Assembly (NCBI RefSeq): GCF_000620105.1
Contig: NZ_JHVK01000008.1
Span: forward strand, 106,038-170,037
Reading direction: 5' to 3'
Origin: Microvirgula aerodenitrificans DSM 15089
Lineage (GTDB): Bacteria > Pseudomonadota > Gammaproteobacteria > Burkholderiales > Aquaspirillaceae
DNA: 64,000 nt
Made by a program: the position numbers and the translations under genes. Below, one piece after another: positions 9,024 through 17,383 of the stretch. Numbering within the stretch: position 1 is the first letter of the stretch; every line of letters begins with the position of its first letter. The notes beneath the pieces were generated by a model, which was not told where the DNA came from, searched no databases, and was given only the letters and a program-made list of their open reading frames with translations.

Positions 9024-11210
9024 ATGAAATGTCCTGCGATACAGGCCAATGAAAAGGAACGGTTGATCGCACTGGGCGCCTACGGGCTGGAGGACGGGCA
9101 GCCATTGCCCAGCCTGGACCCGGTCGTTCATATCGCCGCGCGGATGTCCGGCATGCCGGTGGCAGCGGTCAACATGATCGGCACTGACCATGTGTTCTTT
9201 GCGGCCAGCACCGGTGTCGGTGAAGTCGACATGCGTCGCGACGTGTCGTTCTGTGCCCATGCCATCAATTATCCGGACGGGATGGTGATACCGGACACGA
9301 TGCTGGACGAGCGCTTTCACGACAACCCGCTGGTGACCGGTGCCGCCGGCGTGCGCTTCTATGCCGGCGTGCCGCTGCTGTCGCCGGACGGTCTGGCGCT
9401 GGGGGCATTGTGCATCCTCGACCGCCAGCCACACCCCGAGTTCTCTGAGGAGGAATGGCAGCGTCTGCGCGAGCTGGCCAGGATGGCGTCCGACCGGCTG
9501 GAACTGCGCCGGATCGCGGTCAGCGCCGAGCGGACCCGGCCGAAGTTCGACGAATACGCCAGCGGCTCGCTGACGCCGGTCATCTGGTTCGACGAAGACG
9601 GCGGCATTGTGGCCTGGAATGATGCCGCTGCCGCCGTGTATGGCTACACGCAGGCCGAAGGTATCGGATGCGCGGTCGACAGCCTGCTGGCCGAGGACGA
9701 GCGCCCGGCGTTCCGGGCACTGATTGTGCAGGCGGTGGAAGCGGGGTCGCTGGACCGGCTCGACGTGCCTGCCGAACTGAATGGCCTGTGCCGCAACGGT
9801 CAGGTGCTCCGGCTCGGTTTTTCGCTGTTCTGCTGGCGGGATGCTGGCCGGCTGATGTTCGAGGCCGTGCTGCGCGACCAGACGGCGCAGCGGCGCGAGC
9901 GGGACGAATTGCGCCAGCAGGCCTGTTTTGACGCCCTGACCGGGCTGGCCAACCGGAGCCGGTTCTATCGCTGTGTCGAAGCCGTGCTGACCCGTGCCGA
10001 ACCGGCCGTGGTACTGATGATCGACCTGGACGGATTCAAGGACATCAACGACACGCTCGGCCATGCGCTGGGAGACAGCATCCTGCGGGAGGTGGCGGTC
10101 CGGTTGAGCCATATGGCCGGCCCGGCCGATACCGTCGCCCGCATCGGCGGGGACGAATTTGCCGTGCTGCTGACCGGTATCAGCGATCCGGATGCAGCAT
10201 CGCAGGCGGCGGATACGGTGATCGGGATCATTGGCCGGACGATGGTCATTGACGGCCACGAGATCCGGGTCTCGGCCAGCTGTGGCGTGGCCCTGGCCCC
10301 GCTGCATGCGATGGAAGCGCTGGAACTGGTCGGCAATGCCGACCTGGCGCTGTTCAAGGCGAAGAGCATCGACCGCGGCCGGCGCTCGCTGTTCGAGCCT
10401 GCTCTGCGGATGGAGGCGGTGGCGCGCCGGCGCCATGGGCTGGAGCTGCACCGCGCGGTCGACAATGGCGAATTCCTGCTGTTCTACCAGCCGCAGGTCA
10501 GCCTGATCGACGGGGCCATTACCGGCGCCGAAGCCCTGATCCGCTGGCTGCATCCCGAGCGCGGGCTGCTGACGCCGGCGGCCTTCCTGCCCTCGCTCGA
10601 AAGCGGGCCGCTGGCCGCCACGGTCGGCGCCTGGGTGCTCGACGCGGCCTGCGCGCAGGCCGCGTTCTGGCGCCGGCACGGCGCGCCGTCCCTGCGGATG
10701 GGGGTCAATCTGTTCGGCGCCCAGTTCCGCGTCGGCGGGCTGGCTGCCGATGTCATCGGCGCGCTTGAGCGGCATGGACTGCCGCCGGATGCGCTGGAAC
10801 TGGAAGTGACCGAAAATATCGCACTGGCCCACGACGATGTTGCGCTGGCGACGCTCGAGCGGCTGCGCGCGCAGGGCGTCGGCATTGCCTTCGACGACTT
10901 CGGCACCGGCTATGCCTCGCTGAGCCTGCTGAAAACCTATCCGCTGACCCGGATCAAGATCGACCGCAGCTTTGTCCAGGGCATGCTGGAATCGCGACGC
11001 GATGCGTCCGTGGTTCGCGCCATCCTCGACATGGCCCGCAGTTTCGAGCTGCAGACCATTGCCGAGGGGATCGAAACCGATGCCCAGCGCCAGCGGCTGC
11101 GGCTGGAGCGGTGCGACGAGGGGCAGGGCTATCTGTTCGGCAAACCGCTGCCGGCCGCACAGTTCGAGCTGTTGCTGGGCATCGGCCGCGGCGCGAAGGT
11201 CGCCGCCTAG
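9024..11210 (+). CDS. GAF-PAS-GGDEF-EAL cyclic-di-GMP turnover protein
   Basis: Bifunctional-looking c-di-GMP enzyme of 728 residues without membrane segments. An N-terminal GAF domain (~residues 15-165) is followed by a PAS domain (~180-300). The GGDEF domain has an intact RIGGDEFAVLL near residue 373, and the EAL domain has GAEALIRWL near 502, DDFGTGYASL near 624, KIDRSF and AEGIET. Both catalytic signatures are complete, so either activity is possible, with GAF/PAS as sensors. ATG 9024 is preceded by an AAGGCGG site. It stands alone. Confidence 0.94.
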   Translation: MKCPAIQANEKERLIALGAYGLEDGQPLPSLDPVVHIAARMSGMPVAAVNMIGTDHVFFAASTGVGEVDMRRDVSFCAHAINYPDGMVIPDTMLDERFHDNPLVTGAAGVRFYAGVPLLSPDGLALGALCILDRQPHPEFSEEEWQRLRELARMASDRLELRRIAVSAERTRPKFDEYASGSLTPVIWFDEDGGIVAWNDAAAAVYGYTQAEGIGCAVDSLLAEDERPAFRALIVQAVEAGSLDRLDVPAELNGLCRNGQVLRLGFSLFCWRDAGRLMFEAVLRDQTAQRRERDELRQQACFDALTGLANRSRFYRCVEAVLTRAEPAVVLMIDLDGFKDINDTLGHALGDSILREVAVRLSHMAGPADTVARIGGDEFAVLLTGISDPDAASQAADTVIGIIGRTMVIDGHEIRVSASCGVALAPLHAMEALELVGNADLALFKAKSIDRGRRSLFEPALRMEAVARRRHGLELHRAVDNGEFLLFYQPQVSLIDGAITGAEALIRWLHPERGLLTPAAFLPSLESGPLAATVGAWVLDAACAQAAFWRRHGAPSLRMGVNLFGAQFRVGGLAADVIGALERHGLPPDALELEVTENIALAHDDVALATLERLRAQGVGIAFDDFGTGYASLSLLKTYPLTRIKIDRSFVQGMLESRRDASVVRAILDMARSFELQTIAEGIETDAQRQRLRLERCDEGQGYLFGKPLPAAQFELLLGIGRGAKVAA

Positions 11211-11235
11211 GCCGCCGACCGGATTTTGGGCTTTT

Positions 11236-11254
11236 AATAAGAATGATTGTTATT
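11236..11254. promoter_or_regulatory. Fur-box-like site upstream of the DUF2325 gene
   Basis: AATAAGAATGATTGTTATT matches the 19-base E. coli Fur consensus at 12 positions and is AT-rich in a GC-rich context. It lies about 100 bases upstream of the DUF2325 start, so iron-dependent repression of that gene is likely (inference). Confidence 0.6.
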
Positions 11255-11295
11255 TACTATGCGGGGTGTGCCGTTTCAGGAACCGGATTTCCGCC

Positions 11296-11361
11296 ATGAC
11301 CAAACCGCTTGCTTCACCGGCATCGACCGGCCGCTTCACCGCTGCGGGGGTGACACCATGA
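11296..11361 (+). CDS. possible 21-codon leader peptide overlapping the DUF2325 start
   Basis: ATG 11296 opens a short frame (MTKPLASPASTGRFTAAGVTP) whose TGA overlaps the ATG of the DUF2325 gene as ATGA. It lies between the Fur-box-like site and that gene, which fits a translation-coupling leader. There is no homology support, and the start has only a weak ribosome site. It may simply be untranslated leader. Confidence 0.3.
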   Translation: MTKPLASPASTGRFTAAGVTP

Positions 11362-12011
11362 CCGTCTCCACCCAGGATTTCGAACGTCTGGTCGATGAAC
11401 ACCGGGTGCTGATCCGCCAGTACGCCCAGGTGCAGGCCCGCAGCCACCAGTACATGAGGACGCAGGAGGCAGAGATCGAACGCCTGCAGGCCGAAGCCGT
11501 GCAGTTGCGTGCGGCGCTGATTGCACGGGATACGGCACTGGCCTGGGCGGCGGAAGACCAGGCCCGGATGGCGGCGGCCCTGCCGGGGCTGCCGAAGCGC
11601 TTTGCACTGGCCCGGCGGGTGGAGTCGCTGCTGGACCGGATGCAGACCCTGCTGCGCGAGCGGACGGCGTGGCAGTGGCGCGGGGCAGGGGGGCGGCTGA
11701 CCGCGGGGCAGGAAAAGGCGGTGCTCTGCATCGGCCAGGACCCGATGACCGCCAGCGCCACGCGCGAACTGGTCGAGCAGGTGGGCGGGCGTTTCCTGCA
11801 CCATGATGGCGGCGATGAAGTCGATGCGTCGATGCTCGAGGCCAGCCTGATTGCGGCCGACCTGGTGATCTGCCAGACCGGTTGCGTCAGCCATGGCGCC
11901 TACTGGCGGGTCCAGGACCATTGCAAGCGTACCGGCAAGCGCTGCGTGCTGGTCGACCGCCCCGATGCGCTCGACGTGGTACGGGTATACCGGTCGGCAA
12001 CCACGCGCTAG
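11358..12011 (+). CDS. DUF2325 domain protein, probably iron-regulated
   Basis: 217 residues. The N-terminal ~110 residues are predicted helical or coiled-coil and rich in Glu, Gln and Arg. The C-terminal DUF2325 domain runs from VLCIGQDPMTASATRELVEQ to CKRTGKRCVLVDRP, with a conserved-looking CQTGCVSHGAYWRV. The function of DUF2325 is unknown. The fold reads as a Rossmann-like nucleotide or metal-binding domain and the Cys residues could bind metal (inference). The upstream Fur-like site suggests an iron-starvation role. Confidence 0.82.
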   Translation: MTVSTQDFERLVDEHRVLIRQYAQVQARSHQYMRTQEAEIERLQAEAVQLRAALIARDTALAWAAEDQARMAAALPGLPKRFALARRVESLLDRMQTLLRERTAWQWRGAGGRLTAGQEKAVLCIGQDPMTASATRELVEQVGGRFLHHDGGDEVDASMLEASLIAADLVICQTGCVSHGAYWRVQDHCKRTGKRCVLVDRPDALDVVRVYRSATTR

Positions 12012-12084
12012 CGGCCCGGGCTCCCGGGCCGGACGGCGTCCCCGCAGCCTGCCGGCACGGGACCCAGCGGAGAAAATCAGCGCT

Positions 12085-12123
12085 TGTCCGATAGTTGATA
12101 GTTAATGTCCTGCTTCCGGTAAT
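12085..12123 (+). promoter_or_regulatory. promoter of the UGSC-like/enolase/azlCD operon (twin of 19275-19313)
   Basis: -35 TTGATA (12095-12100), 17-base spacer, -10 GGTAAT (12118-12123). The 39-base block starting at TGTC matches the block upstream of the aconitase X gene on the other strand at 34 positions, including 16 of 17 spacer bases. Such spacer conservation implies a bound regulator or recent duplication. The TGTC/GATA/TGTC elements could be half-sites. It lies 96 bases before the start codon. Confidence 0.7.
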
Positions 12124-12219
12124 CCGTGCCGGCCGCCATGACTACACTCGTTCCTCTGTTGCCAACACGGCATGCATCGCCCACGGCGATCGCTGGTGAT
12201 AAAGAGGAAAAGGGTGGAA

Positions 12220-13920
12220 ATGACGCTGGAAGCCATAATTGACCCGCGCGGTCAGGTCGGAATAAACACAATCGGATTGTCGCCCCGTCCGGACATGGCC
12301 GCGTTGAAAGCCGGCCCCATCCTTTTCTACGACAATACCAAACTGGATTTCTGCCATTACGCGGAAATCTTTACCGCAATCAAAAGAAACTTCCGCGAGC
12401 GCGGCATCTGTCATTTTTCCGACTTCCGGCAATCCGTGCGCGGCAGCATGTCTTCCGATCTGCGGGAACGGGCCCGCCATCTGGCGCGGGACGGCTATGT
12501 TGCCGCCGTGGTCGCGCTGGCCGACATGGGCACTTCGCCGATGACCACGGTGCTGGCCATCGAACTGGAAAAGGCGGGCATTCCGACCCTGCTGATTTCC
12601 GCACCGCCGGGAGATGGCCTGGCCAGACATGTGGCTTATTTCCGTGCCGGCCATCTGTGCATCTGCAATCTCGACATTTATCAGGCCAGCACGGTCGACG
12701 AGATTACCCGGCAGGTCGAAGAGAATATCGGCTACATGATCGATGCCCTGACCCTGCCCGGCCATGAAATCGACCAGTGCGCGGCAATTGACTCACTTCT
12801 GGATACACAGCCGCAGTGGGACCTGAATGATGCGCTGAAACTGGTGCAGGGACTGGAAAAGAACGGCGATGCGGCGCCAGGGCGCTATCTGGAAGTCCTG
12901 ATGAACCAGTGCGAGGCGCTGTCCATCGGCGACGGCCTGCCGTTCATCCCGCCGACGGAAGCGCGAGTGGCCAGAATGGCCACCTTCTGCCCGTATTCGC
13001 CGACAGAGGTCCTGATCCCGGAAGCCGGGCCATCCGGCAAGGACATCACGGTCCGGGACGTCATGGTCAATGCGGTCATGGCCGGGTGCGAACCCGAATA
13101 CCTGCCGGTGGTCATTGCCACCTTCCAGGCCATGCGCAACCCGGCATTCAATTTCCAGCAGTCGATTACCACTTCCTACAATGGTGGCAATCTGGTGCTG
13201 GTCAGCGGTCCGATCGCCCGCGAACTGCGCATCCACTCCGGCCAGGGCTGCCTCGGCCCGGGATTCCGGGCCAATGCGACCATTGGCCGGGCGGTCAACC
13301 TGACCCTGCTCAATGTCTGCCGCGCCTATCCCGGCAAGGCGGATCTGGGCTGTCTGGGCTCGCCGGTCGAGTTCACGTACTGCTTTGCCGAAAGCGTGGA
13401 ACACAGTCCGTGGCCCGGCATCAATGCCGAGCATTTCGATGAGCAGACGTCCACCGTCTATCTGCTGAAAGCCGAACCACCGACTGATGTCGTGGACTTT
13501 CTCAGCAGGACGGCCGCTGGCCTGCTGGAAACCCTGATCGACAGCGCGACCCACCTCGGGCGGATGAACGCCTATATCCCCGGCCGCATCCTGATTGTCC
13601 TGACCCCCGATCACGCGCAGATGCTGACCCGGGACGGCTGGGACAAGCCGCGACTGCGCCAGTACCTGTTCGAGCGGATCCACAACCCGCGCGCCAGCGT
13701 CGAGGGCCGGGGACTGGTGCCGGTGCGACCGGCGTCGTTCGGGGCCCTGGACCCGGTACCGGCCACCCGCAGCCCCGGCGATATCGACCTCGTCGTTGCC
13801 GGCGGACGCGGCGGGCACTCGGCCATCATCGCCAGCTGGGGCCTGTACAGCGACGCCGTGGTGCAGCCGGTCCGGTTGCCGGACGGTCGCAATGCCAGAA
13901 GCATTCTCGATTTTCAATAA
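12220..13920 (+). CDS. UGSC-like domain fused to a second conserved domain, function unknown
   Basis: 566-residue cytoplasmic protein. The N-terminal ~190 residues resemble UGSC-motif (seleno)proteins: ILFYDNTKLDF near residue 34 and VVALADMGTSPMTT near 97. The place of the Sec/Cys-Gly-Ser-Cys motif is taken by Met-Gly-Thr-Ser (103-106), so thiol redox chemistry is unlikely. Residues ~230-530 are a second conserved domain (VMAGCEPEYLPVVIATFQAM, then RANATIGRAVNLTLLN), which I recall as a separate protein encoded beside UGSC genes. ATG 12220 follows AGGAAAAGGGTGG. It is the first gene of the operon with the enolase paralog and azlCD. Confidence 0.75.
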   Translation: MTLEAIIDPRGQVGINTIGLSPRPDMAALKAGPILFYDNTKLDFCHYAEIFTAIKRNFRERGICHFSDFRQSVRGSMSSDLRERARHLARDGYVAAVVALADMGTSPMTTVLAIELEKAGIPTLLISAPPGDGLARHVAYFRAGHLCICNLDIYQASTVDEITRQVEENIGYMIDALTLPGHEIDQCAAIDSLLDTQPQWDLNDALKLVQGLEKNGDAAPGRYLEVLMNQCEALSIGDGLPFIPPTEARVARMATFCPYSPTEVLIPEAGPSGKDITVRDVMVNAVMAGCEPEYLPVVIATFQAMRNPAFNFQQSITTSYNGGNLVLVSGPIARELRIHSGQGCLGPGFRANATIGRAVNLTLLNVCRAYPGKADLGCLGSPVEFTYCFAESVEHSPWPGINAEHFDEQTSTVYLLKAEPPTDVVDFLSRTAAGLLETLIDSATHLGRMNAYIPGRILIVLTPDHAQMLTRDGWDKPRLRQYLFERIHNPRASVEGRGLVPVRPASFGALDPVPATRSPGDIDLVVAGGRGGHSAIIASWGLYSDAVVQPVRLPDGRNARSILDFQ

Positions 13921-13981
13921 GAACGCTATCCGCTTCCCCGACCCGGGTAAGCGCCCGCCGCTTGCGGCAAGGAGAGTCGTC

Positions 13982-15292
13982 ATGTTTGCCATCAAAGAAA
14001 TCGTGGCCAGGGAAGTACTCGATTCCAGAGCCGATCTGACCCTGGAAGTGGACGTGCTGCTGGAAAATGGTGTCATGGGCCGCGCGATGATTCCCACAGG
14101 CTGCTCGGTGGGAAAACATGAAGCCGTCGAGCTGCGCGATCATCAGTCGACCCGGTTCAATGGCAAGGGCCTGTTGAAGGCCATCGACATGATCCGCACC
14201 GAGATCCGGCCGGCGCTGCTGGGCAAGAACCCGCTGGACCAGACCGGGATCGACCGGCTGCTGATCCGCCTGGACGGCACCGACAACAAAAGCCGCCTTG
14301 GCGCCAACTCGATTCTCGGCGTGTCGATGGCGGTGGCCAAGGCCGCAGCCAGCCATCTGGGGCTGTCGCTGTGCGCCTATCTCGGCGGCAAGACCGGGCA
14401 TGAGATTCCGCTGCCTATCCTGACCATGCTGTGCGGCGGCAAGCACGGCGGCGGAAATGTCGATTTCCAGGATTTTCAGGTGATTCCGCTGCGGGCACGA
14501 AGCCTGCACGATGCGCTGGCCGTCGGGAAAAATATCTATAACGCGCTGAAAAGCCTGATGAAAAGCCAGGGTATGCCGGTCGGCGTCTCCGGCACCGGCG
14601 GCTTCATGCCGACGCTGCCGTCGAACGAGAGTGCGCTGCAGATGCTGACCGATGCCATCATGCTGGCCGGCTACCGGCCGGGGGTCGATGTCGGACTGAG
14701 CATGGATGTCGCGGCGGAAATGTTCTACGAAGGCAAGCGCTATCACCTGAAGTCGGAAGGGCGGACCCTGACCGCCGACGAGTTTATCGGCCTGCTGGAA
14801 CAGATGGTCGACCGCTATCCGATCGTGCTGATCGAAGACCCGCTTGGCGAAGACGACTTCGACGGCTGGACCGAGATCACCCGGCGGCTCGGTGACCGTA
14901 TCGAACTGGTGGGCGATGACCTGTTCACGTCCAGTATCCGGCGCTTCGGTCTGGGCATCGACCGCCGGATGGCGAACTCGATCCTGGTCAAGCCGAACCA
15001 GATCGGCACCCTGACCGAGACGCTGGACATCATTGCCGCCGCCCGGGCCGCCGGCTACGGCGTGGTGATCTCGCGGCGCTCCGGCGAGACCGAGGACACC
15101 TCGATCGCCGACATCGCCGTTGCCACCAACTGCGGCAAGGTCAAGTTCGGCTCGTTCGCCAGGAGCGAAGGACTGTCCAAGTACAACCAGTTGCTGCGGC
15201 TGGAAGAAGCACTGGGACCGGCGGCGCTGTTCCGCGGCGCCCAGACGCTGAAAGCAGACCTTGGCCGCCCGGTGGGGGCATGCCTGCAATGA
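13982..15292 (+). CDS. enolase-superfamily paralog with altered active site
   Basis: 436 residues, aligned by eye to enolase end to end. Retained: metal ligands Asp242, Glu285 and Asp312, the lysines in LVKPNQIG (337) and VKFGS (388), and the loop His155. Changed: the general acid/base Glu of the DEGG loop is Thr205 (VSGTGGF), the Glu of QEF is Asp164, the His of SHRSGETED is Arg365, and DSRGNPT reads DSRADLT. 2-phosphoglycerate dehydration is therefore unlikely. Another enolization on a phosphorylated or carboxylated substrate is plausible; an enolase homolog of phosphinothricin biosynthesis is a precedent for divergence. It lies 61 bases after the UGSC-like gene and overlaps azlC. Confidence 0.88.
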   Translation: MFAIKEIVAREVLDSRADLTLEVDVLLENGVMGRAMIPTGCSVGKHEAVELRDHQSTRFNGKGLLKAIDMIRTEIRPALLGKNPLDQTGIDRLLIRLDGTDNKSRLGANSILGVSMAVAKAAASHLGLSLCAYLGGKTGHEIPLPILTMLCGGKHGGGNVDFQDFQVIPLRARSLHDALAVGKNIYNALKSLMKSQGMPVGVSGTGGFMPTLPSNESALQMLTDAIMLAGYRPGVDVGLSMDVAAEMFYEGKRYHLKSEGRTLTADEFIGLLEQMVDRYPIVLIEDPLGEDDFDGWTEITRRLGDRIELVGDDLFTSSIRRFGLGIDRRMANSILVKPNQIGTLTETLDIIAAARAAGYGVVISRRSGETEDTSIADIAVATNCGKVKFGSFARSEGLSKYNQLLRLEEALGPAALFRGAQTLKADLGRPVGACLQ

Positions 15293-16005
15293 ACCGGCTG
15301 CCCAGGCCCTTTGTCGACGGCATGCTGGCGGCCATGCCGCTGGTGCCGGGTTTCATTCCGTTCGGCATTCTGACCGGCATCAGTGCCATCCAGGCCGGCA
15401 TGCCGCCGCTGACGGCGCAGCTGTCGTCCCTGTTGCTGATGTCCGGGGCCTCGCAGATTGCCGCCGCCTCGCTGATGGTCGCACACAGCCCGCCGGTCAT
15501 GATCGTGCTGACGCACTGGATCATCAATCTGCGCTATCTGATCTACAGCGCCGGCCTGTCCACGCACAAGCTGGCCTTCACCCCTGCCACCCGGGTGCTG
15601 GCCGCCCACCTGCTGATCGACCAGACCTATGCGCTTTCGCATCTGCATTACGAGACGAACCGGCTGTCCGCCCGCGAACGCACGCAATACTATTTCGGCA
15701 CGGCGTTCCCGCTGTGGCTCAGCTGGCAGCTGTTTACCGCCGTCGGCATCGTATTCGGCCAGGTCGTGCCCGAGCGCTGGGAGCTGGATTTCGCCATCAC
15801 CCTGTGCTTCGTCTCGCTGCTGGTGCCGGTGCTGAAAAACCGCCCGATGCTGCTGGCCGGCCTGGTGTCGGGAGCCATCGCGGTGCCGCTGTACGGGCTG
15901 CCCTACAATCTGGGGCTGTTTGTCTCGTCCCTGTGCGGGGTCATGGCGGGGATTGCGGCCGAATACTGGCGGGCGCGGGGCAAGTGCCACAAGGTGGCAT
16001 CATGA
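15289..16005 (+). CDS. azlC: AzlC-type branched-chain amino acid exporter, large subunit
   Basis: Inner-membrane protein of 238 residues with several hydrophobic segments, the larger half of an AzlCD export pair (family known for branched-chain amino acids and azaleucine resistance). Typical AzlC sequence: PLVPGFIPFGILTG near the start, SGASQIAAASLM, HWIINLRYLIYSA. ATG 15289 overlaps the enolase-like stop as ATGA, implying translational coupling; ATG 15280 is also in frame but too close to the GGTGGGGG ribosome site. In this operon it may export the product or an intermediate of the enolase/UGSC pathway (inference). Confidence 0.92.
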   Translation: MNRLPRPFVDGMLAAMPLVPGFIPFGILTGISAIQAGMPPLTAQLSSLLLMSGASQIAAASLMVAHSPPVMIVLTHWIINLRYLIYSAGLSTHKLAFTPATRVLAAHLLIDQTYALSHLHYETNRLSARERTQYYFGTAFPLWLSWQLFTAVGIVFGQVVPERWELDFAITLCFVSLLVPVLKNRPMLLAGLVSGAIAVPLYGLPYNLGLFVSSLCGVMAGIAAEYWRARGKCHKVAS

Positions 16006-16325
16006 GCCAGTCCATGATCTGGGCCATCCTGCTGGCTGCCACGGTGGGCACTTTCCTGTTCCGCTATTCGTTTCTGTGGCTGTCCGACCGCTATCCGATG
16101 CCGGAACGGATGCGCCAGCTGCTGAAATACATCCCGGCCTCGGTAATTGCGGCGCTGACCCTGCCGGCGATCCTGACCCCGGCCATCCATGACGGCAACT
16201 GGCATGCGCCGCGTTTTCTGGCCGGAGTGATCGCCATGCTGGTCATGTGGCGGACACGCAGCGCGCTGCTGACGCTGGTGCTGGGCATGATCGCGTTGTG
16301 GCTGGGCCGCTGGCTGGCGCTGTAG
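16002..16325 (+). CDS. azlD: AzlD-type small subunit of amino acid exporter
   Basis: 107-residue membrane protein with three to four hydrophobic stretches. TFLFRYSFLWLSDRYPMPERM and KYIPASVIAALTLPAIL are typical AzlD segments. Its ATG overlaps the azlC TGA as ATGA, so the pair is coupled. It is the last gene of the + strand operon and is convergent with the AraC-type gene 7 bases away, with no visible terminator between them. Confidence 0.92.
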   Translation: MSQSMIWAILLAATVGTFLFRYSFLWLSDRYPMPERMRQLLKYIPASVIAALTLPAILTPAIHDGNWHAPRFLAGVIAMLVMWRTRSALLTLVLGMIALWLGRWLAL

Positions 16326-16332
16326 CCGGGAA

Positions 16333-17157
16333 TCAGCAGCGCAGCTCCTGTATGTAGCTGCCCGGCGTGGTGCCGGTGTACTGCTTGAAAAAGGCGACGA
16401 AGGCACTGTCGCTGTTGAATTCCAGCGTGCTGGAGATGGTCGACAGCGAAACCCGATTGCTCATCAGCTCCAGCGAGCGCATCAGCCGCCACTGCTGGCG
16501 CCAGGAACGGTAGTTCATGCCGGTCTCGCGCGAGAAAATCCGGCAGATGGTTCTTTCCGAAGCGCCGATGCGGGATGACAGTTTTTGCAATTGCGGGGGA
16601 AGGGCCTGCTGTTTCAGGATGTCGAGCAGAGGTTTCATCCGTGAATCCTGTGGCAGCGGCAACAGCATCGGCTGTCTGGGCGCCGCACAGATTTCGTCAA
16701 TGAATACCTGCAGCAGATTGTATTGGCGATCCTGGAACCAGTTGGTTTCAAAATCGGAAAAGGCAATGCGCTCTACCAGCTCTTTCAGTAATGGCGATAA
16801 CGACATGACTTCTATTTTGGCGGGCAGTTGCGGAAATTCATTCATGTCCAGATAAATGGAACGGAATTCGACATTATGATGCTGAACGGTCTTGTGCAGG
16901 GTGTGCGCCGGAATCCAGACTGCGCGATACGGTGGAATGATGCATACCTGATTGCAAAGCTCGATGTGAGTGCAACCCTGTCGGGTAAAGGTCAATTGAC
17001 CCTTGCTGTGTGAATGCAGACCTGCACGCGGAGTATGTGCGACAGGGGAGTCATAGCATGTGGCAATGCCCAGTACCGGGGAATCGAATTTGTCGGGGTC
17101 AAAAAACTGGTTCAGGGCTTCGGCATTGGAGAAAATATCAGGAGGGATCACCGCCAT
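16333..17157 (-). CDS. AraC-family transcriptional regulator with cupin sensor domain
   Basis: 274 residues. The N-terminal half is a cupin-like effector domain (HSHSKGQLTFTRQGC, PPYRAVWIPAHTLHKT) and the C-terminal ~100 residues hold two helix-turn-helix motifs (SSRIGASERTICRIFSRETG; STISSTLEFNSDSAFVAFFK). Cupin-AraC proteins usually sense small aromatic or organic molecules. It lies between the two aconitase X/enolase transcription units, so it is a candidate regulator of both (inference). The gene looks less GC-rich than its neighbours. Confidence 0.9.
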   Translation of the reverse strand: MAVIPPDIFSNAEALNQFFDPDKFDSPVLGIATCYDSPVAHTPRAGLHSHSKGQLTFTRQGCTHIELCNQVCIIPPYRAVWIPAHTLHKTVQHHNVEFRSIYLDMNEFPQLPAKIEVMSLSPLLKELVERIAFSDFETNWFQDRQYNLLQVFIDEICAAPRQPMLLPLPQDSRMKPLLDILKQQALPPQLQKLSSRIGASERTICRIFSRETGMNYRSWRQQWRLMRSLELMSNRVSLSTISSTLEFNSDSAFVAFFKQYTGTTPGSYIQELRC

Positions 17158-17383
17158 TGAAAAGGGTCCTTTCTTCAGCTGCCATTATGGTGAACGCGAT
17201 AAGGCCGGGCACACTGAGGGTGCCGCTGGACGCCGTCGGGCGAAAAACGGACAGGACCAAGCATAGCCCGTGATTCCCGTTCCATCCATAACGATTTTCT
17301 AAACATCTGGCGCATGACGTTGGCCTGTCCTGCGCCGGAGAGGGGCAGGGCGGCATCCGCCGCTCTGCGAAGTCATGCAGACG

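Noticed and set aside
9021..10832. 603-codon open frame on the - strand opposite the GAF-PAS-GGDEF-EAL gene
   Set aside because: It mirrors the codon structure of the real gene in a high-GC genome and has no recognisable domain; the + strand frame has intact GGDEF and EAL motifs.
12220..13920. Selenocysteine-containing protein
   Set aside because: There is no in-frame TGA at the UGSC position; the codons read Met-Gly-Thr-Ser, and no SECIS-like element is needed.
13982..15292. Housekeeping enolase (eno) call for the enolase-like gene
   Set aside because: Loss of the DEGG Glu, the QEF Glu (Asp here) and the SHRSGE His, and the operon with azlCD and the UGSC-like gene argue against glycolytic enolase.
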